From Zopfochytrium polystomum (taxonomy: Eukaryota > Chytridiomycota > Chytridiomycetes > Chytridiales > Chytridiaceae): a stretch of DNA of 64,000 nt. Position 1 is the first letter of the stretch. Every line of letters starts with the position of its first letter. The notes beneath the pieces are model-generated. The model saw nothing but the letters and a program-made list of their open reading frames with translations, was not told the origin of the DNA and made no database searches. The translations under genes were made by a program, and so were the position numbers. This document shows positions 23,953 to 34,600 of this stretch, one piece after another. The DNA lies in NCBI GenBank assembly GCA_025765615.1, contig JAIVFJ010000158.1, positions 1-64,000 on the forward strand, read 5' to 3'.

Positions 23953-26900
23953 TTAGTGAATGAGAGAATGGAATACGTCCTGGTTGGCGATGAAAGATAA
24001 GCGGTAGATGGTTGCAAATCGTCGAAAGTCGATAAAGTACCTCCAGCGTTGTCTTCGAAATATTCCAGCCATGCACACTCCTACCGGCCTCGGAGGCCAG
24101 GAACGTTGCCAGACCGGGGATGCGATTGCGCAACACTAGAGGAACAGAGTATAACAGCTGGACGTAATCTTTGCCAGTTCTTTCAAACTGCCAGCTCGCC
24201 TCCGGAACAAGCTCCATCACCTTATCGTGTACATTCCTTTCACGATCGGGGAAGACTTCGACAACAATTTTCAAAAGCCCAGTGCCGTATTTGACACGCA
24301 AACTGTGGGGAGTACCGATTGCTCTGAGCCGGCCTTGGGACATGACAGCAACTTTGTCTCCGAGCGCCTCTGCTTCGTCCATGCTGTGAGTCGTCTTGCA
24401 TTCGCTCAGCTTTAATTCAGCATAGAATCAAAGTAGGTGCTCACCATTATCATCACTCGGCCTTGTTTGAACTTCTCAATGTAAGCCCAAACTTGTTTTT
24501 TATTCACAGGGTCTAGTCCGGTGGTCGGCTCATCTAAAAACACCAAACTGGGGTCCCCTATTGTAGCGATGGCTAAGGAAAGCCTCCTTTTCATGCTTGC
24601 GTGCTTGTAAGCTTTTGGGTGCCGATTTGGAAGCTTACCCGCCAGAATAAGTTTCTACAAGCCCATCAGCTTTGTTCAACAGACCCAATGAATCCAGTTT
24701 TCTGTTGACAGTTTCCATGACGTTCGCATTGAGGCCCCGCAGTCCCGCGAAAAGCAGCAAATGTTCCCGTCCGGTCAGTTCAGGGAGCAAAATGTCGTGT
24801 TGTGGGCAGACGCCAATGATACTTCGAATGTCGTTCATTCGTGTTTTGATTGAAAGTCCGCACATCAGCGCGTCGCCAGATGACGGTAGGGTGAGACCGC
24901 AGAGGATATTCATGGTGGTGGACTTGCCCGCTCCATTGTGCCCCAGCAATGCCAGCCTGAACACAGTTGTGAAATTTCTGAGATCCACACTTCTACTAAT
25001 GGAGTAGTACTTACAGCTGTCCTCCACCAAGAGAGAGACACAAGTCGCTCACAGCGTGGTTCTGCTTTCGTCCGGCCAAGAATCCGCTTTTAAAAATTTT
25101 GCTCATATGAACTATTTTCAGCACCGACCAATTAGCTGTCGCACAGTCAGTGTCGTGAAAGCTCTCGTAGTGTTTTGAACGAACTCTGATCTAGCGCGCG
25201 ATTTTTCTCCTCTGCAACGTCGGCGTCCTCGTCAGGCTGTATTTCAAGTGGACCATTTTGTCTGAGGAGGGGCTCTAGTTCCGTAAAGCCCCAATAAGCG
25301 GGCCGGAAAATGAACCTGTTGTTCTCTAAGCTTTGTTCGGCAGTCTAAAGAAGTTTGCCCCACCATGGCGGTCGACAATAACCATAGTCATTGGGAATGA
25401 TATTGTCAAAGTACCACGTGAGAATGCACCATGTGGCTGCATTCACAAGCAACAGGATAAGTGACCATATTGGCGTTGGTGCGTTAGGTTTAGACCCATC
25501 CTCGTAGGTGGGAAGCATTTCAGAGTCTATAGAACTGACGAGCGAAGTCCATCCAAATCCTGGACCAGGTGTGTACGTGCTCGTAAGGACGTCCGATTTT
25601 CCAATTGTTAGCGTCATGACGTCGAGCAGGAATTTCAGAAGGTTGAAAAAAGGCAGCATCGATAACGCTTTTGTTACATTGCGTTAGCTGTGACGACAAC
25701 TTAGGAAAGTACCTGCGGGAATCGCCGAGTTTACTAAAGGGCGCCACCATATGTATCCGAGACTCAATGACGAAAACGATATTGTGTGAAACAAAAGGCC
25801 CACGATGACGGTCAGCATTCCGCACATAATTGCCGTGCGTTTACTGTGACAGAGCGTCGTTAAGAAAAGCCCAAAAGCAGTGAAAGCCTCGCCGAATAGA
25901 AGTAATCCAATGAATAAAAGAACCCAATTAGACCGAACGAATAAACTGATTCTCATAGCGTATCCGGTTATCATGATTGAGCAAATCTGCATAACCAAGA
26001 TAATGGTATTGGATACCAATATTCCAATCCAATACAAAGACGGCTTAAGACCAAGTAAGTTCTTCCAGGCTGTGGTCGCAACGCCAATTTCAGTACCTTC
26101 AAACCGGCGAGTTCCATAACGTGACGAACTTTCAATTCTTTCTCCCGCATGACATGATTTATAACACCAAGGAAGTTTATCGTCTGGCAGTTGCGTCGTA
26201 CGATCAGGTTGATTTCATAACGACAGAGCTGAAATTACCAGGGAGCAGAAAACCATGACAGGCCCAAGCTTTTGAGCGACTTCATCCGAGAGAACACTAG
26301 GATTCAGAGTTGGCCATTCTCGCACCTGAACACTCAAATTGGCATTAACTGTGCCCTCTAGAACAGAAACTAGCGCGCAAGGTCAGAAAAGACCATGCGC
26401 AAAAGTTTCTCTCACTGATGGCTTCGTCCAGTCCACGCATAAAGCTTAGCGGCCCGTTGGCAAATATATCAAAGTCATTGCGCGTTTGCGTCGAGTTGTA
26501 CCATATATTGTACTGGACATTCAACAGCTGGGTGTCTTTCTTGTCGAATGAAACACCCCACATCGTTCGATTTGGATTCTGAAGGACGTAGTTGTACAGG
26601 AATCGCTCGTCAGAAACCGGCACAATTCCCATCGATCGAGTCGGTGAAAAAGTCGGATCTGGGAGCAGAAGAAAAAGGAGCATTAAATGCGGAAAAGCAA
26701 ATTGGTAAAACCATCGAGTCTCCAAATAAAAGTCGAACCTGAAACAGGTGACTCAAGAGGAAGCGGATCAGTTCCAGTTCGCCTGGCGTTTAGCTCGGCA
26801 AACTTAGTCATAATATTGGTGTAGGTGGTCGAGCCACCAGCGTCCATATCGTCGGCTGGAGGAAGAGCATACATCACAGTGATGCAAGCTTCAGGACAAA

Positions 26901-27321
26901 GGGGGATTCCAGGTAGCATGACGGAGGGCGGATGTAAAATTTCGATTTTCTGACGTGCGTAATCGGCCTGCTGAAGGACCATCAAAAGCGACATCAACAA
27001 AACCGGTGCGATCACGGCTTGAGTCAGCGTCGATCTGAAGTGCCGAGACTTTTGCGAGTGAATTTGATCAAAGTGGTTGAGATCTGTGAGGTTGGAAAAC
27101 ATATTTGCCGTCCTTACGTAGAGAATAATCATTCTTCCAAGGAGAGCATGAGTCTGATTTTTAACGACGGATATTAGACTGAGGTCCGCAGATCGAATTT
27201 TATTAGTGGCGAATTGCCCGTCCAAGTCTGCTTGGACAGCCTGTGAGAAGAAGGCTTTCTTGTGGTCGAGTCTCTCGACCGAGCCCGCCATCGTCTCGAC
27301 TGAGCCTCTTCCTTCCTCCAT
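23953..27321 (-). CDS. Half-size ABCA-type ABC transporter
   Basis: Twelve minus-strand exons: 26739-27321, 26416-26658, 26239-26357, 26097-26183, 25713-26043, 25364-25667, 25185-25330, 25015-25111, 24639-24956, 24445-24595, 24041-24394, 23953-23979 (919 residues). An N-terminal membrane helix (VIAPVLLMSLLMVL) and a large lumenal loop precede about six more helices (residues 400-600). The nucleotide-binding domain has Walker A GHNGAGKST, Q-loop GVCPQHD, the ABCA signature YSGGMKRRLS, Walker B LVFLDEPTTGLD and H-loop THSMDEAE; it ends TTLEDVFHSLIH as in ABCA proteins. One membrane domain plus one ATPase means it should act as a dimer, probably moving lipids. The start at 27321 is the first ATG of the frame; a second lies ten codons on. 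Intron 25331-25363 (33 nt) removes an in-frame TAG. Confidence 0.9.
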
Positions 27322-27551
27322 TACGGAAATATACCAAGTTGACAAACTTCATAGGAACTATTTAAGTTCCTCTCCAAGGCTTATGCATTATTGTGCTGCC
27401 ATGCCAAGGATGATGAAAGGGGTTACACAGATTGCGATCCCTGGGGCAGAGGGCGTCATCGGGCGGGGGGCTGACTTCGAAATGAATCTCCGAAGAAAAG
27501 TTTGAACACCAATATAAAGTGAAAAGGGAAGGCGAAGGCCAGGCAACATGG
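27322..27551. promoter_or_regulatory. Divergent promoter region, ABCA (-) and 27552 gene (+)
   Basis: About 230 bp separate the two start codons. No repeat or obvious TATA box. Head-to-head layout suggests a shared promoter, but this is inference. Confidence 0.35.
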
Positions 27552-29390
27552 ATGGAGAGGTCAAAACCACAGACGAAGCAGTCTCAGAGCAGATGCTCCC
27601 TCGTCAAGCTGGAAAACTTTCGTCGGAAACGGGAAATGGAGAAGTTAAAGGTGAGTCTGTTTAGTTTATGCCTGAAACCAAGGCGCAAAGGCGAAGCATT
27701 TTTGAACTCCTTCACGGCAGGACCCAGCTGCAGTCGAAACGACGCGATTATGAGAATTCCACTGTTGTTGCAAATAAGCGACTTCTCGGTAGTGCAGGTC
27801 TAAATGCGCATTCCACGGCATCTGCAATCGCTGTACCGGCACCAGAGGGACCCATTCCGAGAAAGCGAGGAGCTCCCTCTCCGCTCCGCCAGCCAACAGC
27901 CTTACCTACGCGGATTACAGCGGTGCCAAAACAAAGCAAGTAGGCCCTCAAATTGCTGAGCCTTTTTCCTCTTGGTTGTTGGGCGGGTCCAATGCTGGCC
28001 AACCGGCTGGCAGGAGTGCGGTCAAGAGCTTTAGCACCTCATCGTCAACCGTGCAGATGGTGCCAGTCGCGGTGCAGCATCCCGACGAGCAGTTGGACAA
28101 ACGGCCACGGAGCTTGATCAAAAGCTCGACGAGCTGTTTCAAGAGGCGCGACTCCGAGTCACGAGTCACTCCGACGAGGTCGCGTTGGAGCGGTGGGCTG
28201 CTATTCTCGGGAGGATCCTGTTGGCAGGTGCAGTTTTTTGCTTCCGCCTCCTCAAACTGCTTGTTTCGCAGAGCAATAGATACGATCCATTCAACGGGCA
28301 CACCAATCCTCCAAACAGAAAACGATAGCAGGATCTCCGCTGGTTGGTGCCCTGCGGGTGCAAGCAAATGCTTCTTTTTTGTTTCTGATCGCTTCTGTCT
28401 CCGTGACTTTTGGCGATTCGCCAAACAGACGCCCGCATCATCAATCAGGGTCTCTCGCCGAACGGCAACGACCCCTACGATTCATTGCCGCCCGAGACTG
28501 GGCCAACGGAAGAAGCCGCCATCAAATCCAAAGGAGCTGCTGCTGGCGATGGCCGAAAAAAAATACGCGCTATCATCGCCGCTCTTGGCGTTTCACCAAC
28601 CCTCTCAAGGCACCCGTCCCACGAACACAGCCGCGACAGCTGTGGCCGCCGCCGCCGCCGAGGCACCCGTCGCTCGAAAAGTCAAACCCCGCAACACCCC
28701 CACGCCGCTCGTCGAATGCCGCGCCGCGCTCTCTGCAAGGTCCGGTGGAGCGGCAAGGCGGAGGAAGTCGTGCAGATTGTCGAGATGCTCGGGGGCGTAG
28801 ACTTGAACGCCAACGAGTCTGCTTCTGGCCAGAGACGGAGATCATCCGCGTCCGCACCTGAAAACGCGACGAGCGGGACGAGCCGAGCCGCGAAGGAGGC
28901 GGGTGGTGCCCAGCTCGCAGTGCAGCGCTCATGAATCCGGACGCGATGGGCGGCGGCGATAGCTTCACAGTGCTTACTCCGCGCAAGGCGAAGAAGAGGG
29001 AAAAAGATGGGGAGTATCCGCGTGGTCGCACACCTTTGTCAAATTCACGCACGGTTCGCACGCTCCGCCGCGTCATCTTCACCCACGCCATGAAAATTAG
29101 AACTTGGCCTTGACCTTGTCCTCACCAGCGCACGGCGCTCTACTCGCCCCTTCAAGGAGCACAGCCTGAACACACCCAAAAGGCCTCTGTCCCAGACGGG
29201 AAAAGCTTTGGCCAAGCTCGAGGTGCCGCTTTCCGCCGTGAGCAAACAGGATCCCGAGGCGCGCAAAGATGTTGCTCGACTTCTGGAGACCACAGGCTTG
29301 GCGTTTGTGCCGAGCAAAGTGAGGGAGCGACGGAGTGCATGGAGGAGGAGAGGGAACTCAATTCAGCGGCCATTCAGGATCTGGAACTGA
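27552..29390 (+). CDS. Unresolved multi-exon gene with a C-terminal 'LTP...RRS.R' segment
   Basis: I cannot assemble the whole gene. Likely pieces are: exon 27552-27643 (MERSKPQTKQSQSR..., basic, helical), exon 27721-about 27927 (continuing RRDYENSTVVANKRLLG in frame), a segment ending near 28230 that encodes a charged helix (ATELDQKLDELFQEARLRV, then LERWAAILGRILLA), a long Arg/Pro/Ala-rich stretch to 28930 in competing frames, and a last part with SFTVLTPRKAKKREKD (28960-29005) joined to LGLDLVLTSARRSTRPF and KRPLSQTGKALAKLEVPL (29101-29390, stop TGA). The pair of motifs recalls the LTPVRRS-type C-terminus of CKAP2-like microtubule proteins, but the match is weak and from memory. The stop at 29390 is 450 bp from the convergent HMG-box gene. 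Confidence 0.45.
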
Positions 29391-29841
29391 ACTCGGAGGT
29401 GCTTTCTCAAGGCTCACTGCCCAGCCGCTTCAGCCGATGAAAAGCAAGCTGCGCTTGATGAACGATGGAGGAATGGAAAAATAAGCCTAAAGGCTTGGGT
29501 CAGAGTGCTAATCCACTGCCGATGGGGGCGACTTCAACAACACGACAATGGAACATGTTTTGTGGGCGAATATTCGTTTCGCCAAATCCTATCGGTAAAC
29601 TTGGGTGCCGTGTGGATTGTGCATTTCTTGAGCCTGTGAGCGCGTTTTGGTAAACGCTGCTAGTTGATGACCAAGTTTGGGCAGCTTACAAAGCATCATC
29701 TTTCGTTCAAAGGCAACTATTGGGTTTTCCCTGTTTGCTTGACTGAGGGACTCCAACTGTTTTGGACTCCGCGCTCGACCCACAACCCAGCCCCGACAGC
29801 CATCATTTTCCCACAAACCCCAACACCCAACCCACCACTCC
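29391..29841. other. Intergenic spacer between convergent genes
   Basis: About 450 bp with no supported gene. It should hold the 3' ends of the 27552 gene and the HMG-box gene. Confidence 0.5.
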
Positions 29842-32331
29842 TCAATCTCGTTTCCTCCGTTTCCTCGCTCGGCAGGCTGCCTCAGCTTCCTCGGCTGCCA
29901 CACCGCCCAACTCTTCCTCAACGGCCTCCTGGCCCATTTCAGCCTCGGCCGCTCGGCTCTGCTGTGTCACTGACCAACCACTTCTCCATGCTACGAGCTC
30001 GCTCCGCTCCGCGCCCCCGGACTCGTCCCGGATCTGTGCAGCATCGACTGGCCCGCAGGGCGAGAAAGCGAGCGTACTCCACGACCGCGTCGAACGCGGC
30101 GGCACCGTCTTACCCTGGCCGTCGCCGCTGCCGTTGCCGCCGCCACCGGGCGGCTGATCCTCTGACCTGTCGCCTCCAAGCTGGCTGCTCCGCTGCAACG
30201 CCGTCGCGGCCCCGGGAATCCATGTCGCTGCCGTCGCAACGCCATCACCTTCCGTCGTGATGCTACCTGCCTCATACGGTCTGCCGTCAGCACTTCCGTC
30301 CGCCTGGCGTACCGGCCGTCCCGTGCCCTCCTTGTCGACGTAAGCATCGGTGGCGGGACTTCTTTTGCCCGACATTCCTTCCCGACCACCACCTGCACCC
30401 ACCGCGGACGCTCCGCCCTCCTGCAATCGCCTCGCTACAACCGCTTCCAGATCGTGGATCTGCTGGCGGTACTTCTGCTGTCGTCGCTGCTCCTTGCGCC
30501 GGTTTTTGGCTTGTTTCCGTGTAAGTCCAGGCGTTCGGCCTGCTGATGCGCCGTCCAAGGACGGCGGCTGCGAGGGCACGGGCAGTGAGGACGCCAATGA
30601 CTGCGCGGAAGAGGCTATCGTCGAGGCCACTGTCCCGCGAGGGACAGAGCGGGTGGGCTTTTTGCCCGTCGTTGGCGGAGTGGTCAGGGCCAAGGATCGA
30701 ACACGAGATGGGGGTGTGGTGGGCACTTCATTGGGTGAGTTGTCCCATCCGGTCGCGTCTGACAGTTTATTCTCTGTTGCGGCGCGCATCTCGCGTTTGA
30801 TCTTGTCCGCTTTGATAAAGTACTGAGCTTTAACCATTGGATCCTCCGCCTTCCAAAGCGCCGATATGTGCTTTGAGAGTGCAGCAAGGGACATGTCCTT
30901 GTGTGTTGCCCGCAAAGATTGTTGGTGATCACGTCGATAGAGTATAAATGCATTCGGCGGCCTTTTGGGAGCATACGCCTGGACAAGGTCCTCGATGGTC
31001 TGAGGCAACACAAGACTTGACTTTGCTCCTATAGTTGCTGAATCCTGCTCCAAGACTGGATTTTGAGACTCACCGTTGAAGTCCTCCGCTATTTCTTCAG
31101 TTACACTGAAGCGGTTGCCGGAAGATTCACCAATCCGCTCGTCGTGAAGTCCTCCACCGTCTACCCAGTCGTTTGTCACAATGCCTGCGTCGATAAGCAT
31201 GCTGGAGAACGTTCCCATTCCGCTGGAGCTGACACCGCGACTTGCGCCCCAAGGTGGGGAAGGATTGATACTCATAACGTTGTCGAAGTGAGAGGTGGAA
31301 GTACTGTTTAAAACAGGAGAACAAGAGGAACCAGAAGGCAGCGGGAAAACACCAGGAAAGTAAGGCGTGTCGTTCGAGGATGTGAGAAAAGGTTCATCAA
31401 CACTAAAATCGACAACAGCGTCTACTCCTATCGGAGAGGAAGAGCGTGGCGAAACCCCGAGGACTGGAAAGCAAATTTCGGTAGGCTCAGCACGCGGACG
31501 AATTTCGGCAACGGTCGCGAAGATCGAGGACGGTGCTTGGGTCGCCCCATGTGAAGAGGAAATTGCAGACGAGGGCGTCCACTGGGCCGCCATGGAAAGC
31601 AGAGTTGAAGCCACAGAGTGCACATCGGACTGCTCTTGTGGCAGGGCAGATTCGATTGGAATGGGATCCAATATAATGCAGTCGTCGTAATTCTTTGGAA
31701 AGAATATGACGTTCGATGCCAACGCCGAGGGTGGTGCAGTTGAAGTGCGGGCCACCGACGGCCGCGTCCGCCGGCGAGAGGAGCTTGCATGTGGGAAACG
31801 TTCGGAGGATGCGGAGCTTCCTGACCTCGAGCGTGTCGTTGATGAAGACGACGACGGGGAAGTCAGTGACGTGTTTGAGAAAGGCACCTCGTGTTGGATG
31901 TAATAGTTGAGTAGCGCTTCGTCAGAAAGAGGGTGGTGGAATGGAGTAGTTCCGGTGGGTGGAAGGCGCTGTTGCTGTCGCTGTTGTCGTTGTTGTTGTT
32001 GTTGTTGTTGTTGTTGTTGGGAGAGGCGTTCCCAGTGCGGCGGCTGCTGCTGCTGCTGCAGGAACGGCACCGCCGAGTGCAGCGGAAGCAGCGGAGGCGG
32101 CTGTGGAGTGCGAGCCAGCGTGCGTGCTAACGACGACGACGACGACGACGATGCTGGTTGTGCTGTTGCTGCTGTTGCTGCTGCTGCTGCTGCTGCGGCG
32201 GCGGCGGCGGCGGCTGCGGCGGCGTTGTCGCGCTGCCTCATGATGATGACCAGAGCGCTGGCCGACAGCGCCGTCGCCGCCGGTGTCGACGGTGGCGGCG
32301 GCGGCCTCGGCGGCACTGCCCCCCCCTTCAT
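29842..32331 (-). CDS. HMG-box transcription factor (MATA_HMG-like)
   Basis: A single uninterrupted 829-codon frame. Residues about 450-520 form an HMG box of the sequence-specific, mating-type-like kind: RPPNAFILYRRDHQQSLR, then SLAALSKHISALWKAEDP and KAQYFIKADKIKREM. The N-terminus (residues 1-130) is low-complexity with Pro, Ala and two Gln runs; a Ser-rich middle and a basic KNRRKEQRRQQKYRQQ helix (about residue 615) followed by a leucine-poor Gly/Ala tail suggest a transcription factor. Boxes of this class serve in fungal sex determination and in other developmental regulators, and sequence alone cannot say which. The ATG at 32331 is the first in frame. Absence of introns is unusual for this window, and the reading frame runs through trinucleotide repeats (gtt/gct) that could expand. 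Confidence 0.85.
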   Translation of the reverse strand: MKGGAVPPRPPPPPSTPAATALSASALVIIMRQRDNAAAAAAAAAAAAAAAATAATAQPASSSSSSSLARTLARTPQPPPLLPLHSAVPFLQQQQQPPHWERLSQQQQQQQQQQRQQRQQQRLPPTGTTPFHHPLSDEALLNYYIQHEVPFSNTSLTSPSSSSSTTRSRSGSSASSERFPHASSSRRRTRPSVARTSTAPPSALASNVIFFPKNYDDCIILDPIPIESALPQEQSDVHSVASTLLSMAAQWTPSSAISSSHGATQAPSSIFATVAEIRPRAEPTEICFPVLGVSPRSSSPIGVDAVVDFSVDEPFLTSSNDTPYFPGVFPLPSGSSCSPVLNSTSTSHFDNVMSINPSPPWGASRGVSSSGMGTFSSMLIDAGIVTNDWVDGGGLHDERIGESSGNRFSVTEEIAEDFNGESQNPVLEQDSATIGAKSSLVLPQTIEDLVQAYAPKRPPNAFILYRRDHQQSLRATHKDMSLAALSKHISALWKAEDPMVKAQYFIKADKIKREMRAATENKLSDATGWDNSPNEVPTTPPSRVRSLALTTPPTTGKKPTRSVPRGTVASTIASSAQSLASSLPVPSQPPSLDGASAGRTPGLTRKQAKNRRKEQRRQQKYRQQIHDLEAVVARRLQEGGASAVGAGGGREGMSGKRSPATDAYVDKEGTGRPVRQADGSADGRPYEAGSITTEGDGVATAATWIPGAATALQRSSQLGGDRSEDQPPGGGGNGSGDGQGKTVPPRSTRSWSTLAFSPCGPVDAAQIRDESGGAERSELVAWRSGWSVTQQSRAAEAEMGQEAVEEELGGVAAEEAEAACRARKRRKRD

Positions 32332-32716
32332 TGAACACGTTTTTACGTTTTGTGTCGGATTTTACGTTGTTTTTCACTTTTTCACCTTTTTTTTTTTTTT
32401 TTTTTTTCTTGTCTCTGCGAAAAAAGGCATTTTTCTTTTTTTGGGAGACTGGACACACTGTCTTTCAAGCGTCTCATGTCCCAGGCAACCCCACCACCGC
32501 CAGTCTTCCTCGTTTGATCTGAAATGGTATCTCAATGCTTTAGCTGTGCGCAAATCGACACTTGGATTCCTTTGAAGATGGCGGACAAAATTGGGGTACC
32601 CAAATCACCCCCCCGCCCCCCCTACATGCGCACTTTTTTTCATTATAAACTCACCCCATATCCTCCACCAGACAGACAGAAGCCATCTCTCAGATTCTCA
32701 ATTGAATAAATTGCTG
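32332..32716. other. Spacer upstream of the HMG-box gene / COQ9 3' flank
   Basis: T-run at about 32386-32408 and ordinary sequence; no gene. It must contain the HMG-box promoter and the COQ9 3' end, since both genes point left. Confidence 0.5.
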
Positions 32717-34292
32717 CTACTTGAAGAGGTGGATGCCGCGCTGCATTGTTTGCGGACGCCGCGCGCGAGGCACGCAGGTTTCAAGCCAGGCAGAGAAAGA
32801 AAAAAAGGGGTTGGGAAGGAGGAGAAACAGGGAGAGAGAGAGACAGACAGTACAAGAAGGGAAAGAGAGAGAGAGAGAGAGACAGACAGAGTGTGTGTGT
32901 GGGTCCGTAAAAGTAAGTAAGGGATCAATCTCACATTTCCTGAACAACAATGGATTACTCTTACCGAAGCGAGAATTCCCTGCGCCGATCGGACTCCAAA
33001 CGTGACAAGGTTGCTCACTTCGTTTGCTGTGCGCCCAATAAACGCAACATCCTGCAGCCGTCGATCAAGGAACTTTTCCGTTTGAGAGTAGTCAGGCGAC
33101 CGGTCCTGTGTCATGAACAGCTCTGCGATTGCCAGCGCGTTGTTGGACTTCAATCTGAAAACTCGCCAAATACGGGACGCAAGTACCTGTAGAAGTGTAC
33201 ACGCCCGCGAGTAAAGCTCGCTTGCTGTACCAATTCATCTGGACGTTTGGTGGAACGATTCGGCGAATAATTTAATCTCAAAGGAAACATTCAAGAGCAG
33301 GGAGGAGCTTACATCGTGCGATCGATCACCAGCGACGAACCATATTTCATCCACCAGCTCCCCAAGGTTCAGGAGCGCGTTTGGGGCATTTTGCGGCTGC
33401 GCCATGAGCGCTAGTGCCTGTCATTCGAGAGCCATTGCATCAGGAAAAATTCACATGCTAAATAATGCAAAACAGCACCTCCGGCCACTTCGAAATAAAT
33501 GGCTTCAGCCGCTCCAGTCTCATCAATACTCCTGCCCGAACTTTGGCTGTCACCTTCATGCTGCAGGAAAGACGGTTGGCGAGAAGTTACACAACCCCAA
33601 AACGCGCGGCGTGAAAATTGAAATTAGGCACTTGCTTTTGCAGGTCCATCTTCTCCATATCCTCCCGGACCTCGCCCGTTGTCCTTCGAACAAAGTACTC
33701 GACGAGCTCAATACCCCCACGCGGAAAGAGGCCGTTCGACGCGCTGGAAAGGTCCAGTGACTTTGCGCCCTCGCCCAGAGCCGCTGTAGTCCAGCCGTGG
33801 GTGAGCACGTGGGGGAGCGACGCCGCAAGAATCCGCGATTCAATTGAGGACCTTTTGATGAAAAAAAAAAAGGTAGGCGGCACCGTGGATTATTCGGATC
33901 GCCGTCAAGCAGCTGTGTTTTCGCGCCACTTACGATTGAGGGTCAAAGTCTGTTCCGGTACCACGCCATGCAGAACCAAGACGGACGGTGTATCGGTCAT
34001 CCCCGCCCATATCTGCGGTTTGCCGGCATCTGGCGGTGGAGGAAAAGAAGCGGGTGGCGCAACGACCTGCATGAAGGGCCGCGCTTGGCTGACGGGAAAC
34101 AAGCGATGAAGGGGACAGCAGCAACGACGACGATGGCGACGACACACGGGCAGCCGGCCACCGCAACGATGGCAGCGACGAGCAGCGGCGCACTGCGAGG
34201 GGCCGCGCGATCGTGCCACTTCTGCTGGTGGTGGCCACGGCCGAGCGGGACGTTGAGGGCAGACGAGGGAGAACAGCAGCGGAAGCTCGCAT
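32717..34292 (-). CDS. COQ9: COQ9, ubiquinone biosynthesis lipid-binding protein
   Basis: Seven minus-strand exons: 33934-34292, 33636-33851, 33479-33560, 33313-33417, 33187-33238, 32965-33122, 32717-32740 (996 nt, 331 residues; human COQ9 is 318). The first 100 residues are Arg/Ser-rich without acids, a good mitochondrial presequence. The conserved body follows: RILAASLPHVLTHGWTTAAL, LFPRGGIELVEYF, LKPFISKWPEALALMAQP, NLGELVDEIWFVAGDRSHDMNWYSKRALL and a FLDRRLQDV end. Known role: presenting lipid intermediates to COQ7 in the inner-membrane Q-synthesis complex. The intron 33561-33635 starts GCAAGT (a GC-AG intron). The last intron (32741-32964) contains the (CT)n tract, and the final exon adds only RGIHLFK. 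It diverges from the RA-PH adaptor gene. Confidence 0.94.
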
Positions 34293-34367
34293 TGTGCTTC
34301 GTTCTTTATTTTTGTTTTTTTTGTTCTTTTTTTTTTCACTTGCTTGTCTGTCTCTCTCTCTCAGATC

Positions 34368-34450
<83 letters not shown>

Positions 34451-34600
34451 CTCTTCTCTCCCCCCTGAAACAAGCCACGCCACAAGGCCCGCAAACGCTT
34501 GAGTGAGAAAGAGAAAGGGAGAGAGACAGACTGAGTGTGGTAGAGAGAGATCTCGAGGTGACCGTTCGACGCTTGTGATCCTGTTTTATTACTGTCATAA
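34293..34600. promoter_or_regulatory. Divergent promoter of COQ9 and the RA-PH gene with a long (CT)n tract
   Basis: 308 bp between two start codons. It holds an almost pure (CT)n tract of about 75 bp (34368-34444), flanked by T-rich and GA-rich DNA. Such polypyrimidine tracts exclude nucleosomes or bind GAGA-type factors in other organisms; function here is inference. Confidence 0.5.

Noticed and set aside
25331..25363. In-frame TAG in the ABCA gene as sign of a pseudogene
   Set aside because: A 33-nt GT-AG intron removes it and keeps phase with all other exons; the full transporter has every ATPase motif intact.
29664..30260. Open plus-strand frame of 198 codons, and several others to 32575
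   Set aside because: They are antisense to the intact 829-codon HMG-box gene in GC-rich, repeat-rich DNA and show no domain.
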